From: Kitasatospora sp. MAP12-44 | GTDB lineage: Bacteria; Actinomycetota; Actinomycetes; Streptomycetales; Streptomycetaceae | Direction of reading: 5' to 3' | Assembly: GCF_029892095.1 (NCBI RefSeq) | Contig: NZ_JARZAE010000004.1 | Coordinates: 6,758,001-6,822,000 of the forward strand | Length of the DNA: 64,000 bases | Part shown: positions 8,086 to 16,758 of the stretch, in pieces | Position numbering within the stretch: position 1 is the stretch's first letter | How the letters are laid out: each line of letters opens with the position of its first letter | Made by a program: the position numbers and the translations under genes | Notes under the pieces: generated by a model | Databases searched by the model: none | Told to the model about the DNA's origin: nothing | The model's input: the letters and a program-made list of their open reading frames with translations, nothing else

Positions 8086-9351
8086 TCAGTCCAGCAGGCG
8101 CGTGAAGCGTGGTGCGCGGTGGGTCGGGTTGAGGGTCTGCAGGGTGTCGAGGGCTGCGGTCAGCCGGGCGTGGGGGGCGGGGCCGGTCAGGACGCAGAGG
8201 TCCTCGCCGGCGTGCAGGACGGTCTCGATCGGTATCTCGTGGCGGTCGAGCGCTGCGACCACGTCCGCCACCGCCAGGGTGCCGAGGCTGAGTTGGCAGC
8301 GTGTCGGGATCTCGCCGATCTGCCGTAGCTGGCCCGGGAGTTGGAGTGGTGCGGGGGCGGCGGTGGAGCCCAGTGCGCGGCGCCGGCCGGTGGCGACCAG
8401 GTCGCCGAGGACCGCGCTGGCCGTGGGGGTGCCACCCGCGCCCGCGCCCTGCAGGAGCAGCCGGCCCGCGCCCGTGGACTCCACCAGGACGGCGTTGTCC
8501 GCGCCGTGCACCGAGGCCAGTGGGTGGCCGCGCGGGACCCAGGTGGGGTGCACGCGCACCGCGACGGCGCCGTCCCGGCGGTCGCGTTCGCAGATCGCCA
8601 GCAACTTCACTTCGTGGCCCAGGGATTGGGCCTGGGAGATGTCGGCGGCCGTGACGGCGGTGATGCCCTCGCGGTGGACCTCGGCCGGCGAGATCCGGGT
8701 GTGGAAGGCCAGCGCCGTCATGATGACGGCCTTGGCCACCGCGTCGTGCCCCTCCACGTCGGCCGACGGCTCCGCCTCGGCGTAGCCCAGCGCGGTCGCC
8801 TCCCGCAGTGCCTCGGCGAACTCCGCTCCGGTCGAACTCATGCGGTCCAGAATGAAGTTGGTGGTGCCGTTGACGATCCCGACGACCCGCTCAATGTCGT
8901 CGCCGGCCAGCGACTCGCGCAGCGTGCGCAGCAGCGGGACGGCGCCCGCCACCGCCGCCTCGTAGTGCAGGTCCACGCCCCGGTCGGCGGCCGCCGCGTG
9001 CAACTCGGGTCCGTGCGCGGCGATCAGCGCCTTGTTGGCGCTGACCACCGAGGCCCCGTGCGCCATCGCCTCCATGGCCAGTGAGCGGGCCGGTTCCAGT
9101 CCGCCGACCAGCTCGACCACGATGTCGACGTCGGCGCGCTTGACCAGCTCGAAGGGGTCGTCGGTGAAGAGCGCGGGATCGATGCCGGTGCCGCGCGCGC
9201 GGTCCAGGTCGCGCACCGCCACCCCGGCGAGTTCGATCGGCGCGCCGATCCGGCGGCCCAGTTCGGACGCCGCACCGTGCAGGCGGCGGACGACCTCCGT
9301 CCCGACCACCCCGCACCCCAGCACAGCCACTTTCAACGGTCGGGAGTTCAT
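8086..9351 (-). CDS. hom: Homoserine dehydrogenase, operon-borne copy
   Basis: 421 aa. Reduces aspartate semialdehyde to homoserine with NAD(P)H. The Rossmann motif VAVLGCGVVGTEVVRRL is at the N-terminus. VSANKALIA, VNGTTNFILDRM and GYAEAEPSADVEGHDAVAKAVI are the catalytic and substrate-binding signatures. The C-terminal ACT-like part is short and divergent (RCQLSLGTLAVADVV), which may weaken threonine feedback. Start ATG 9351 has GGAAGG upstream; the ATG-like start at 9372 is less likely. It is the last gene of the minus-strand operon, after aspartate kinase, and is not accompanied by thrC/thrB, the usual neighbours of the housekeeping copy. Confidence 0.93.
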   Translation of the reverse strand: MNSRPLKVAVLGCGVVGTEVVRRLHGAASELGRRIGAPIELAGVAVRDLDRARGTGIDPALFTDDPFELVKRADVDIVVELVGGLEPARSLAMEAMAHGASVVSANKALIAAHGPELHAAAADRGVDLHYEAAVAGAVPLLRTLRESLAGDDIERVVGIVNGTTNFILDRMSSTGAEFAEALREATALGYAEAEPSADVEGHDAVAKAVIMTALAFHTRISPAEVHREGITAVTAADISQAQSLGHEVKLLAICERDRRDGAVAVRVHPTWVPRGHPLASVHGADNAVLVESTGAGRLLLQGAGAGGTPTASAVLGDLVATGRRRALGSTAAPAPLQLPGQLRQIGEIPTRCQLSLGTLAVADVVAALDRHEIPIETVLHAGEDLCVLTGPAPHARLTAALDTLQTLNPTHRAPRFTRLLD

Positions 9352-9392
9352 GACCCTTCCTTTCTCCGGCACTTGACGATGGGGGCGTCTAA

Positions 9393-9416
9393 CGTCGAGG
9401 TCTGGCGTCGAGGTCT
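9393..9416. repeat. Two 11-bp direct repeats between lysC and hom
   Basis: CGTCGAGGTCT occurs at 9393-9403 and 9406-9416 (period 13). The second copy covers the stop codon of aspartate kinase. Confidence 0.6.
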
Positions 9417-10698
9417 AGCGTCCCGTGCCGGCGTAGACGGCGGCGGTGGTCTCGCTGTCGAGGCCGAACCCGCTGTGCAGGGTCCGGACGGCTTCCTCGA
9501 GCTGGTCCGCGCGGCAGATGCCGGAGATCCGGATGCCCGAGGCGGACAGGAAGCCGACCTCGATACCGGCCTCGGCGAGCGTGCGGAAGAAGGTGGACAC
9601 CGCGTCGGGACGCGAGCGCAGGCCCGCGCCGACCGCCGAGATCCGGCCGAACCCGGTGTCCTGGTGCAGGCGGTCGAAGCCGAGCCGGTCCTGCTGGTCG
9701 CGCAGTAGGGTGACCGCCTGCCGGGCGTCCGACTCGGCTACCGCAAAGGTGAGTTGGGCGGACTGCGAGCCTTCGCGCAAGCGCGGCGCGGGGTCGGCTG
9801 GGATGCCGGCCCGGGCCAGCAGCGCCGCGATCTCGGCGGCGCCGGCCTCGTGCACGGGCTCCACGGTGAGCAGCGTGACGGCGCGGGTGTGGGCGATCCC
9901 GACGACGACCGGCGAAGCCGGGTCACCAGGCGCGGGCAGCGCGGGCAGCTCGGTCGGCTCGGTCGCAGAGCCGGTGACGAAGGTGCCGCAGGCGTCGGTG
10001 TAGGAGGACCGGACGTGCAGCGGCACCTGGTGGCGCCGCGCGTACTCCACGCAGCGGGTCATCAGGATCTTCGCGCCGCCCGCCGCCATCTCCAGCATCT
10101 CCTCGTAGCTGACCGAGGGCAGCAGTCGGGCGTGCGGAACGACCCGCGGATCGGCGCTGAACACGCCGTCCACGTCGGTGTAGATCTCGCAGATGTCGGC
10201 CTTCAGCCCGGCCGCCAGCGCGACGGCGGTGATGTCGGATCCGCCGCGCCCCAGGGTGGTGACGTCCCCGGTCTCCGCGCTGATCCCCTGGAAGCCGGCG
10301 ACCAGCGCCACCGTGCCCTGGTCCAGGGCCGCCCGGATCCGGGCGGGGTCGACCTCGACGATCCGGGCCCGGCCGTGCGCCGAGTCGGTGCGGACCCCGG
10401 CCTGCCCGCCGGAGAAGGAGCGCGCCCGCACGCCGAGCGCGTCGACGGCCATCGCCAGCAGTGCGTTGGAGGCCCGCTCGCCGGTGGTCAGCAGCATGTC
10501 CAACTCCCTTGCGGGCGGCGCCTGCGAGACCTGGCCGGCGAGTTCGATCAGCTCGTCGCTGGTGTCACCCATCGCCGAGCACACCACCGCCACGTCGTGA
10601 CCGTCGCGGCGCGTCTGGCGCACCCGCTCGGCGACGCGTTTGATCCGCTCGATGCTCTGCAGCGAGGAGCCGCCGTACTTCTGGACGACCAGCATCAC
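9415..10698 (-). CDS. lysC: Aspartate kinase, operon-borne and allosterically divergent
   Basis: 427 aa. Phosphorylates aspartate, the first step to homoserine. The kinase domain is canonical: VVQKYGGSS at the N-terminus, SAMGDTSDELIELA, TTLGRGGSDITAVALAA and IYTDVDGVFSADPR. The two C-terminal ACT domains differ from housekeeping enzymes: the region that usually reads like QNVSS has PAPRLREGSQSA, and the STSEIRIS region reads SASGIRIS. Those residues bind Lys/Thr in characterised actinobacterial enzymes, so weak feedback is inferred. Start is GTG 10698 or ATG 10695. It follows the flavin reductase by 3 bp. No asd gene is near, so semialdehyde must come from the housekeeping enzyme. Confidence 0.93.
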   Translation of the reverse strand: MMLVVQKYGGSSLQSIERIKRVAERVRQTRRDGHDVAVVCSAMGDTSDELIELAGQVSQAPPARELDMLLTTGERASNALLAMAVDALGVRARSFSGGQAGVRTDSAHGRARIVEVDPARIRAALDQGTVALVAGFQGISAETGDVTTLGRGGSDITAVALAAGLKADICEIYTDVDGVFSADPRVVPHARLLPSVSYEEMLEMAAGGAKILMTRCVEYARRHQVPLHVRSSYTDACGTFVTGSATEPTELPALPAPGDPASPVVVGIAHTRAVTLLTVEPVHEAGAAEIAALLARAGIPADPAPRLREGSQSAQLTFAVAESDARQAVTLLRDQQDRLGFDRLHQDTGFGRISAVGAGLRSRPDAVSTFFRTLAEAGIEVGFLSASGIRISGICRADQLEEAVRTLHSGFGLDSETTAAVYAGTGR

Positions 10699-10701
10699 CG
10701 C

Positions 10702-11205
10702 TCACCCGCCCACGGCGTACAGCTCATGGCGGTAGAGCACCGACGGCTCGGCGTCGTTGGCCAGCGCCCAGGCGACCGTGCCGACCACCACGGTGTGGTC
10801 GAGCAGCGGCACGGCCTCGCGGACCGTGCAGACGACGCTGACCGAGGAGCGGGTCAGCACCGGCACCCCGTGCACCATGTCCCAGGGCACCCCCGCGAAC
10901 CGCTCAGCGGCCGTGCCGGTGGCGAACTGCTGGGTCAGCGCGCGGTCCGACCAGGTCAGCACATTGACCGCGAAGGCGCCGGCCGCCAGTATCCGGTCCA
11001 GCGTGCGGCTGCCGCCGGTGAGCGAGACCAGCAGGCTCGGCGGGTCCATCGAGAGCGACATCACGGCGTTGGCCGTGCAGCCGGCCGGGCCGTCGGGGCC
11101 CGCCGCGGTGATCACCGTGACGCCGGTGGGAAGCCGGGAGATCGCGTAGCGGTAGTCCTCGGGGCTGACGGTCGCCTGGGCCGGGATGAGTCCCTGGGTC
11201 TTCAT
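10702..11205 (-). CDS. Flavin reductase family protein (FMN/FAD reductase component)
   Basis: 167 aa with the flavin-reductase-like FMN-binding fold: FRxAISRLPTGVTVIT-type N-terminus (YRYAISRLPTGVTVITA), TANAVMSLSMDPPSLLVSL, FAVNVL. Such proteins use NAD(P)H to reduce free flavin for a partner monooxygenase. Start ATG 11205 with GGAG upstream. It is 56 bp after the adenylation gene, the widest gap but one in the operon. Candidate partners are the two acyl-CoA-dehydrogenase-fold proteins at 14406-16758, some relatives of which are two-component monooxygenases. Confidence 0.85.
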   Translation of the reverse strand: MKTQGLIPAQATVSPEDYRYAISRLPTGVTVITAAGPDGPAGCTANAVMSLSMDPPSLLVSLTGGSRTLDRILAAGAFAVNVLTWSDRALTQQFATGTAAERFAGVPWDMVHGVPVLTRSSVSVVCTVREAVPLLDHTVVVGTVAWALANDAEPSVLYRHELYAVGG

Positions 11206-11261
11206 TGATGCTCCGTAAGGTGTCAGGTCTGCTGATATCTGCTGATCTGTACCGGAGTTGC

Positions 11262-12818
11262 TCAGCCTTGAGGGGCGGCGAGGGCGGCAAGGGTGGCGCC
11301 GACCGCGCGGCGGTCGATCTTTCCGTTGGCGCTCAGCGGGAGTTCCGCGAGGACGGTGATCTCTCCGGGCACCATGTACCAGGGGAGTTGGGCGCGCAGG
11401 GCCTGTGTCAGCTCCGCCGGGTCGAGGCCGCCGCCGGTGCAGGCGGCGGTCAGGGTGCTCTCGCCGCGTCCGTTCGGGGCGGCCAGCACGATCGCGTCGC
11501 GCACCCCGGGCCGGCTGCGCAACGCGGCCTCCACCTCGCCGAGTTCGATCCGGTAGCCGTGCACCTTGACCTGCTGGTCCAGTCGGCCGAGGTGGACCAG
11601 CTGCCCGTCCAGTCGGCCGACCCGGTCCCCGGTGCGGTACCAGTGCTGGTCGGTGAGCGGCTCGGTGCCGTCGTAGCCGCCGGCGCGCTCGCCGTCGAAG
11701 CTGAGGAAGCGGCCGGCGTTGTCGGCCGGGTCGAGGTAGCCGGGGAAGCGCTGCGCGCCCCGCACCACCAACTCGCCCTGGTCGGCGGGCCGTCCGTCCT
11801 CGCCGAGGACCAGGTGCGGCAGGCCGGGGAACAGTGCGCCGATCGGTACCGTGCCGTTGGCCGGCTCGGGCCACTGGGCGCGGTCCGAAGGGAGCCTGAA
11901 CTCGGCGCAGCTGATGGTCAGTTCGGTGGGACCGTAGAGGTTCTCCAGGACGCTGCCGGGCGCCGCCGCCGCCCAGGCCTCGGCCTGCTGCAGGGTCAGC
12001 GGCTCGCCGCAGAACAGGCTCCAGCGCAGCGAGGGCATCCGACCCGGCTTCAGTGCGCGCATCCGGCGGGCGAACGAGACCATCGACGGCACCGAGAACC
12101 AGTGCGTCAACTCCCGTTCGGCCACCCATCGTACGGGCGCCAGCAGGTCCTGGCGGGTCGGCACCACCAGGGTGGCGCCGCTGCCCCAGGCGGTGAACAT
12201 ATCGAAGACCGAGAGGTCGAAGGTCAGGTCGAAGGTCTGCGAGATCCGGCTGCCGGGTCCCGCTTGGTAGCGCTCGATCACATGGGTCAGGTAGGTGTCG
12301 GCGTTCTGCTGGGTGACCGGCACGCCCTTGGGCTCACCGGTGGAGCCCGAGGTGAACAAGAGGTACGCGGCGCCGGTGGGTTCGTCCCGGTACGGCGGCA
12401 GCGCGGCCACCGGGCCGGCGTGCTGCGACAGTTGCAGCAGTGGCACCGGGAACGTGGCGGGCGGCTCGCCCTCCAGCAGGACCAGGTCCAGCGCGCCGGC
12501 GGTGGCGATCCGCTCGTTGCGGGCGGCGGGGAAGGCCGGGTTGAGCGGCACCACCGTGGCGCCCAGGCGCTGCACGGCGAGGTAGCCGGCGTAGGCGAGT
12601 GGGCTGCGCTCGGCCAGCAGGCCGATCCGGGCGGGCGCGGCGCCACCGCAGCCGGCCGCGCCACCGTGGGCCGCCAGGATGCGGGCCGCCAGGCCCTCGG
12701 CGAGCAGGCCCAACTCCCGGTAGCTCAGCCGGTCCTGGCCGATTTCCAGGGCCGGGTGATCGGGGTGGCGCGCCGCCGAGGCGGCGAACCGGGCGTACAG
12801 GGTCCGTTGCATGGTCAT
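11262..12818 (-). CDS. Stand-alone amino acid adenylation enzyme
   Basis: 518 aa ANL enzyme of the NRPS A-domain type without carrier or condensation domain. Core motifs seen in order: YRELGLLAEGLA (A2), LLFTSGSTGEPKGVPV (A3), FDLTFDLSVFDMF (A4, with the Asp that holds an alpha-amino group), NLYGPTELTISCAE (A5), YRTGDRVGRL (A7), LPLSANGKIDRRAV (A10 with catalytic Lys). It should adenylate an amino acid and load it on a free ACP. The start ATG 12818 overlaps the preceding stop (ATGA). Residues upstream of MTMQRTLYARF in the same frame are out-of-frame shadow. Which amino acid is activated cannot be read safely. Confidence 0.88.
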   Translation of the reverse strand: MTMQRTLYARFAASAARHPDHPALEIGQDRLSYRELGLLAEGLAARILAAHGGAAGCGGAAPARIGLLAERSPLAYAGYLAVQRLGATVVPLNPAFPAARNERIATAGALDLVLLEGEPPATFPVPLLQLSQHAGPVAALPPYRDEPTGAAYLLFTSGSTGEPKGVPVTQQNADTYLTHVIERYQAGPGSRISQTFDLTFDLSVFDMFTAWGSGATLVVPTRQDLLAPVRWVAERELTHWFSVPSMVSFARRMRALKPGRMPSLRWSLFCGEPLTLQQAEAWAAAAPGSVLENLYGPTELTISCAEFRLPSDRAQWPEPANGTVPIGALFPGLPHLVLGEDGRPADQGELVVRGAQRFPGYLDPADNAGRFLSFDGERAGGYDGTEPLTDQHWYRTGDRVGRLDGQLVHLGRLDQQVKVHGYRIELGEVEAALRSRPGVRDAIVLAAPNGRGESTLTAACTGGGLDPAELTQALRAQLPWYMVPGEITVLAELPLSANGKIDRRAVGATLAALAAPQG

Positions 12819-13735
12819 CCGTCCTGGGGGAGGGCGCGCAGCAGGTGGGCGAAGGCCTGGTCGACGACGCCGGTGCGCGGGCGGCCGCGCTCGGCGGAGC
12901 GGGCCGCGAAGCGCAGGGTCTTGGCGAGCTCGCCCCACGCGGCCGTGGCGTTGACGGCGGCCCGCGGGTCGAGCGCGTCGTCGGCGACCAGCACGATGTA
13001 GCGGTGGGCGTAGTGCCGGCCGGCGGCCCAGAGGTCGTCGGCGTAGCGGCCGGCGGCGGCCGGCTGGGCGGTCAGGGCGGTGTGCACGAGGCCGAGGGCC
13101 TCGGCGAGCTCGGTGGTCCACTGCGCCTGATCGGGCGCAGTCGGCTCGGCGGCCCGGGTCAGCCAGCGGTAGTGGCCCGGCGGCGGCACCTGGACGGCCC
13201 GGCCCAGCGCCAGCGCGTCGCGCCGGACCACCTCGGGCGCCGGAGCCGGCAGCGGGGTGAGCGCGCGGGCCAGCTCCGCGTCCTCCAGCCAGCTCAGATA
13301 CGGCTCCTGCTCGCCGTGCGGGGTGAGCGCGCTGAAGTGGTCGGCGACCAGCCAGCACCCGTCGCGGTACTCGTGCAGCAGTAGCCAGTGCGGCGCGCCA
13401 GGGTGGCCGTAGCCGGGCGACCAGCTCAGTTGCGCGGTGTTGCCGACCGCCAGCACGCTGTCCCGACAGGCGAGTTCGGTGATCAGCCCGGCCCGGGCGG
13501 CAGACCACTCGGGGCTGCCGCGGTAGGCCAGCGTCCGGCCGTCCGCGGTGGCATCCACGGGGGTGTGCTGGACGAAGGCCAGCTCGCCGGCGGGCAGGTC
13601 GGTGCGCACCGCGAGCCGTACGGCGTGACCGATCCGTCGGCGGATGTCGGGGTCGTCCTGCTCCAGGCAGGCGACCAGATTGGTGCTGTAGCAGCTGAGC
13701 CGGGGCAGCGTGGCCGCCCTGGTGGTCAGGCGCAT
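12815..13735 (-). CDS. BtrH_N-like cysteine acyltransferase/peptidase-fold protein
   Basis: 306 aa. I do not know a characterised close homologue. The N-terminus has LSCYSTNL (Cys15), followed ~100 residues later by PHWLLLHEYRDGCWLVADHF with His116 and Asp132. This Cys-His-Asp arrangement suits a papain/C39-like fold, as in the BtrH N-terminal family. BtrH moves an amino-acyl group from an ACP to an aminoglycoside amine during butirosin synthesis. Start ATG 13735 has GGAG 5 bp upstream; GTG 13741 is possible. An acyl transfer or release step is inferred from the fold and neighbours. Confidence 0.6.
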   Translation of the reverse strand: MRLTTRAATLPRLSCYSTNLVACLEQDDPDIRRRIGHAVRLAVRTDLPAGELAFVQHTPVDATADGRTLAYRGSPEWSAARAGLITELACRDSVLAVGNTAQLSWSPGYGHPGAPHWLLLHEYRDGCWLVADHFSALTPHGEQEPYLSWLEDAELARALTPLPAPAPEVVRRDALALGRAVQVPPPGHYRWLTRAAEPTAPDQAQWTTELAEALGLVHTALTAQPAAAGRYADDLWAAGRHYAHRYIVLVADDALDPRAAVNATAAWGELAKTLRFAARSAERGRPRTGVVDQAFAHLLRALPQDG

Positions 13736-13737
13736 CG

Positions 13738-14409
13738 TCACTCCAAGTCGGCGGGCGGGTCGGTGAAGGCGCAGCTGAGCGGGATGGGCGAGTGGTCGCG
13801 CAGGCTGACCCAGGTGTACGGGCCCCAGCGGCCTTGGCGCCGGCCGAGCGGGACGTCGATCGACCAGGGACGGCCGGCCAGTCCGTCGCCGGTGGCCTTC
13901 ACGCAGGCCTCCTGCACCGTCCAGACCCAGGCCAGCTCCCCGCCACGGCCGGCCGGCGGCAGGGCGGCCAACTGGTCGGCGCGTTCGCGCAGGCAGCGCC
14001 GCAACAGGTTGTCGGACGGTGCGACGGGCGGGAGTTGGACGTCCACGCCGACCCGCCGCCCGGGTGCCACGGCGGCCGCGACGGTGTCGCCGTCGTGCGA
14101 GACGCTGATGCCGACCTCCGGGTGCCCGGCCAGGACGGGCCGGCCGCGCGGGTCGGCCCGGACGGCCGCGTCCGCGAGGTCGGGCCGTACGGTGCGCAGC
14201 AGTTGGCGCAGCGCTGCCCGACCGGCCAGGAACTCGGAGCGCCGCCTCGGTGCCATGACGCGCGCCGAGGCCAGATCGGCCGGGTGCGCCGCGCTCTCGG
14301 CGCAGCACGGTCGGGGCGCGCTGAGCACCCAGACGCCGGCTGCGACCTCCCTGACCGACCCGGTCACGGAGCCGGCCGGCCTGGCAGCCGAAGCAACGGA
14401 CCCGGTCAT
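13738..14409 (-). CDS. 4'-phosphopantetheinyl transferase (Sfp type)
   Basis: 223 aa. It transfers phosphopantetheine from CoA to carrier-protein serines. Motifs: ISVSHDGDTVAAAV, VGVDVQ (Mg-binding GxDxE with the last acid replaced by Gln) and WVWTVQEACVKATGDGL. It overlaps the upstream dehydrogenase by 4 bp. A dedicated transferase inside the operon fits the three carrier domains it encodes. It could also serve other pathways. Confidence 0.88.
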   Translation of the reverse strand: MTGSVASAARPAGSVTGSVREVAAGVWVLSAPRPCCAESAAHPADLASARVMAPRRRSEFLAGRAALRQLLRTVRPDLADAAVRADPRGRPVLAGHPEVGISVSHDGDTVAAAVAPGRRVGVDVQLPPVAPSDNLLRRCLRERADQLAALPPAGRGGELAWVWTVQEACVKATGDGLAGRPWSIDVPLGRRQGRWGPYTWVSLRDHSPIPLSCAFTDPPADLE

Positions 14410-15569
14410 GACCGCAGGCCTTCGAGCAACTGCTCAGCGCTGTCGGCAACATGACTGAGCATCAGTTCCGTTGCTCCGCCGCCGATCCCGCACACCCCGG
14501 CCTCGGCCCGGATCTGCTGGACGCCGCCGCGGGCGAGCCCGTCGGCGCCCTGCAGCTGCGCGCACCGCGAGAGCACCGCGTCCACCGTCAGCCCGACTGC
14601 GGACTTCAGCAGCGCGGCCGCCGCGAGATCCTGCCGTTCGACGATCTGCTCGCCCAGGCTCTCGTGCAGCGCGCGCAGTCCGGCCACCTTGACCAGGCAG
14701 GTCGCCAGGTCCTGGCGGATCGCCTCGTGCTGCCAGAGCGGTCGGCCGTCCACCGTGCGCCGGGCCAGCCGCGCCTGGGTCTCGGCCAGCACCCGGCTGG
14801 TGAGCGCGACGGCCCAGTACGCGCCGGCCAGGCGCTCGGTGCCCATGTGCCGGGCGAAGACGGCCAGTCCGCGCCCGGGGCGGCCAACCAGGTGGTCGGC
14901 CGGCAGCCGTACGTCGTCGAACTCGACGTGACCGGTGCCCGACCCGGCGAGCAGGTCGGTGTCGGCCGCGCGCACCGTCAGGCCGTCGGCGTCGGCGGGA
15001 ACCAGCACCCAGCTGAAGCTGGTGAAGTGGCGACCGGGACGCTGCCTGGCCAGCACCAGCAGGTAGTCCGCGCAGCACGCGGCGGTGATCCACCGCTTGC
15101 CCCCGCGCAGCGTCAACCCGCGCTCGTCGATGGTGACTTCGGTGCCGAGCCCGGCCAGGTCGGAGCCGGGCGCGGCCGCGTCGGTGGCGGCCAGTGCGAC
15201 GGTGGCCGTCCCGGCCAGCACCCGCTGGTAGGCGGTGCCGCAGGCGTCGCCGGCGCCCGAGCCGAGGACCGGCACGGCGCTCGCCGCCTGCACCAGCACA
15301 CCCAGCGTCACGCCGTTGTCGCCGCGGGCGTCCACCGCGCGCAGCAGCGCGGCGAGGTGGGCCGGCTCGGCGACCGGGCCGAGCGGGCCGCCGCGCCGGT
15401 AGAGCCCGGCCGGCACGCCGCTCTCGCCCAGTGCCCGCCACAGGTGCGGCAGTGGGGTCGGCGGTGGGAGGTCGGCCAGGGCCTGTTCGACGCGTTGGCG
15501 GAACCGGGCGGCCTCGTCGAGCCGGCCCGCCAGGGCGAGTTGGTCCGCGAGGGCGAGGTGGTCAGGCAA
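14406..15569 (-). CDS. Acyl-CoA dehydrogenase-fold flavoprotein A
   Basis: 387 aa. ACAD fold: KRWITAACCADYLLVLAR mid-domain, VEFDDVRLPADHLVG, and a C-terminal GVCGIGGGATELMLSHVA. The usual short-chain catalytic Glu (IxEGT) is Gly here. HMGTERLAGA (Glu245) occupies the helix-G position used as base in isovaleryl-/long-chain dehydrogenases, so dehydrogenation remains possible. It overlaps the previous ACAD by 8 bp and the PPTase by 4 bp. In the operon it probably oxidises an ACP-bound amino acyl group. Confidence 0.82.
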   Translation of the reverse strand: MPDHLALADQLALAGRLDEAARFRQRVEQALADLPPPTPLPHLWRALGESGVPAGLYRRGGPLGPVAEPAHLAALLRAVDARGDNGVTLGVLVQAASAVPVLGSGAGDACGTAYQRVLAGTATVALAATDAAAPGSDLAGLGTEVTIDERGLTLRGGKRWITAACCADYLLVLARQRPGRHFTSFSWVLVPADADGLTVRAADTDLLAGSGTGHVEFDDVRLPADHLVGRPGRGLAVFARHMGTERLAGAYWAVALTSRVLAETQARLARRTVDGRPLWQHEAIRQDLATCLVKVAGLRALHESLGEQIVERQDLAAAALLKSAVGLTVDAVLSRCAQLQGADGLARGGVQQIRAEAGVCGIGGGATELMLSHVADSAEQLLEGLRS

Positions 15570-16758
15570 ACCGCACCTCCGGGTCGAGCAGGGCGAGCTT
15601 GCCGTCGGCCAGGTGCAGCCGGTCGTTGCTGTAGTTCAGCACCGCCGAGCGCAGGTCCCGCAGCGAGTGCTCCAGCCGGGTCGGCGAGTCCTTGAGGTAG
15701 CCGTGCCGCATGCCGACCGCGTCGACCAACTCGTCGACCACCCGGTAGCACTCCTCCGCAGCGGTGATCTTGAGCGCGTTCAGCTGGAGCTGGATGCTGG
15801 GCCGGCTGAGGTCGGTGCCGCGTGCCACGGTCTGCTCGGTCCGCATCAGCAGCGCGTACACGGTGTCCAGCCGCTGGCGGGATCGGGAGAGCCGGGTCAG
15901 CAGCAGCTCGGAGTCCAGATCGACGCGGCCCCGGCTCTCCGGTGCGCGCAGCAGCCGCAGCACCCGGGAGAGTGCCCCGGCCGCGGTGCCCAGCCAGCAG
16001 GCCGACCAGCCCAGGTGCGCCAGCGGCCCGAAGACCGAGGTCACGATGGTGCGGAAGTCGCCGTGCTCGCCGATCACTTGGTGTGCGGGCACCCGCCCGC
16101 GCAACCGCAGCGCCACGCTGTGGCTGGCCCGCATACCCAGCGGCTGCCAGTCGCCGGAGGCCTCCACGCCGAGCTGGTCGCGGCGGGCGTAGACCAGCGA
16201 GACCTGGCTCGGCGAGGTGGCGCCGGGGCTGAGCATGGTGAGCAGGAAGGCGTCGGCGTGCTCGCCGCCGGTCACGATCGGGGCGAAGCGGTCCACCACG
16301 AGCTCGCCGTCCGCGGTGTCGAGCTCGGACTGCGCGGTCAGCAGGTGGCCGCCCTTGCCGGCCTCGGTGGTGACCGAGGCCAGGTAGCTGCGCCCGGCGG
16401 CGACCTCCGGCAGCAGCTCGGCGCGGATCCGGTCGCTGCCATGTCGGACCACGGCGGCGACCTGCTGGCAGTGCATCGCGAAGACCATCGCCACCGACAG
16501 GTCGGTCCGGCCCAGCTTGATGCTCGCCTCGATCAGGTCGGCGGTGCTGCCGCCGAGGCCCCCGTACTGGACGGGCACCAGCAGGCCGAGCAGCCCGGTG
16601 CGGCGCAGCTCCTCCAGCGCGGCGAGCGGGAAGAGCGCCTCCCGGTCGGTTCGGGCGAGCTCGGTGGCGGCCGCGGCGGCGACCCGGTCGGTGAGCTCCG
16701 CCAGCAGCTCGGGCAGCAGCCGCCCGGCGGCGCGGGCTTCGAGGACGGGCGCGGTCAT
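15562..16758 (-). CDS. Acyl-CoA dehydrogenase-fold flavoprotein B
   Basis: 398 aa. The N-terminal ACAD helical domain contains LLVPVQYGGLGGS and FAMHCQQ. The C-terminus (GMRHGYLKDSPTRLEHSLRD, then YSNDR) has no obvious catalytic Glu. This tail type occurs in ACAD-fold enzymes that act on carrier-bound substrates or work as flavin monooxygenases with a separate reductase. A flavin reductase lies in the same operon. Start ATG 16758 overlaps the ACP stop by 4 bp; the longer frame to 16803 is out-of-gene extension. Confidence 0.8.
   Translation of the reverse strand: MTAPVLEARAAGRLLPELLAELTDRVAAAAATELARTDREALFPLAALEELRRTGLLGLLVPVQYGGLGGSTADLIEASIKLGRTDLSVAMVFAMHCQQVAAVVRHGSDRIRAELLPEVAAGRSYLASVTTEAGKGGHLLTAQSELDTADGELVVDRFAPIVTGGEHADAFLLTMLSPGATSPSQVSLVYARRDQLGVEASGDWQPLGMRASHSVALRLRGRVPAHQVIGEHGDFRTIVTSVFGPLAHLGWSACWLGTAAGALSRVLRLLRAPESRGRVDLDSELLLTRLSRSRQRLDTVYALLMRTEQTVARGTDLSRPSIQLQLNALKITAAEECYRVVDELVDAVGMRHGYLKDSPTRLEHSLRDLRSAVLNYSNDRLHLADGKLALLDPEVRFA

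Noticed and set aside
10702..11205. Flavin reductase as partner of the StyA-like monooxygenase (3307-4545)
   Set aside because: It is on the other strand, 6 kb away and inside another operon. Partnership is possible but has no local support.
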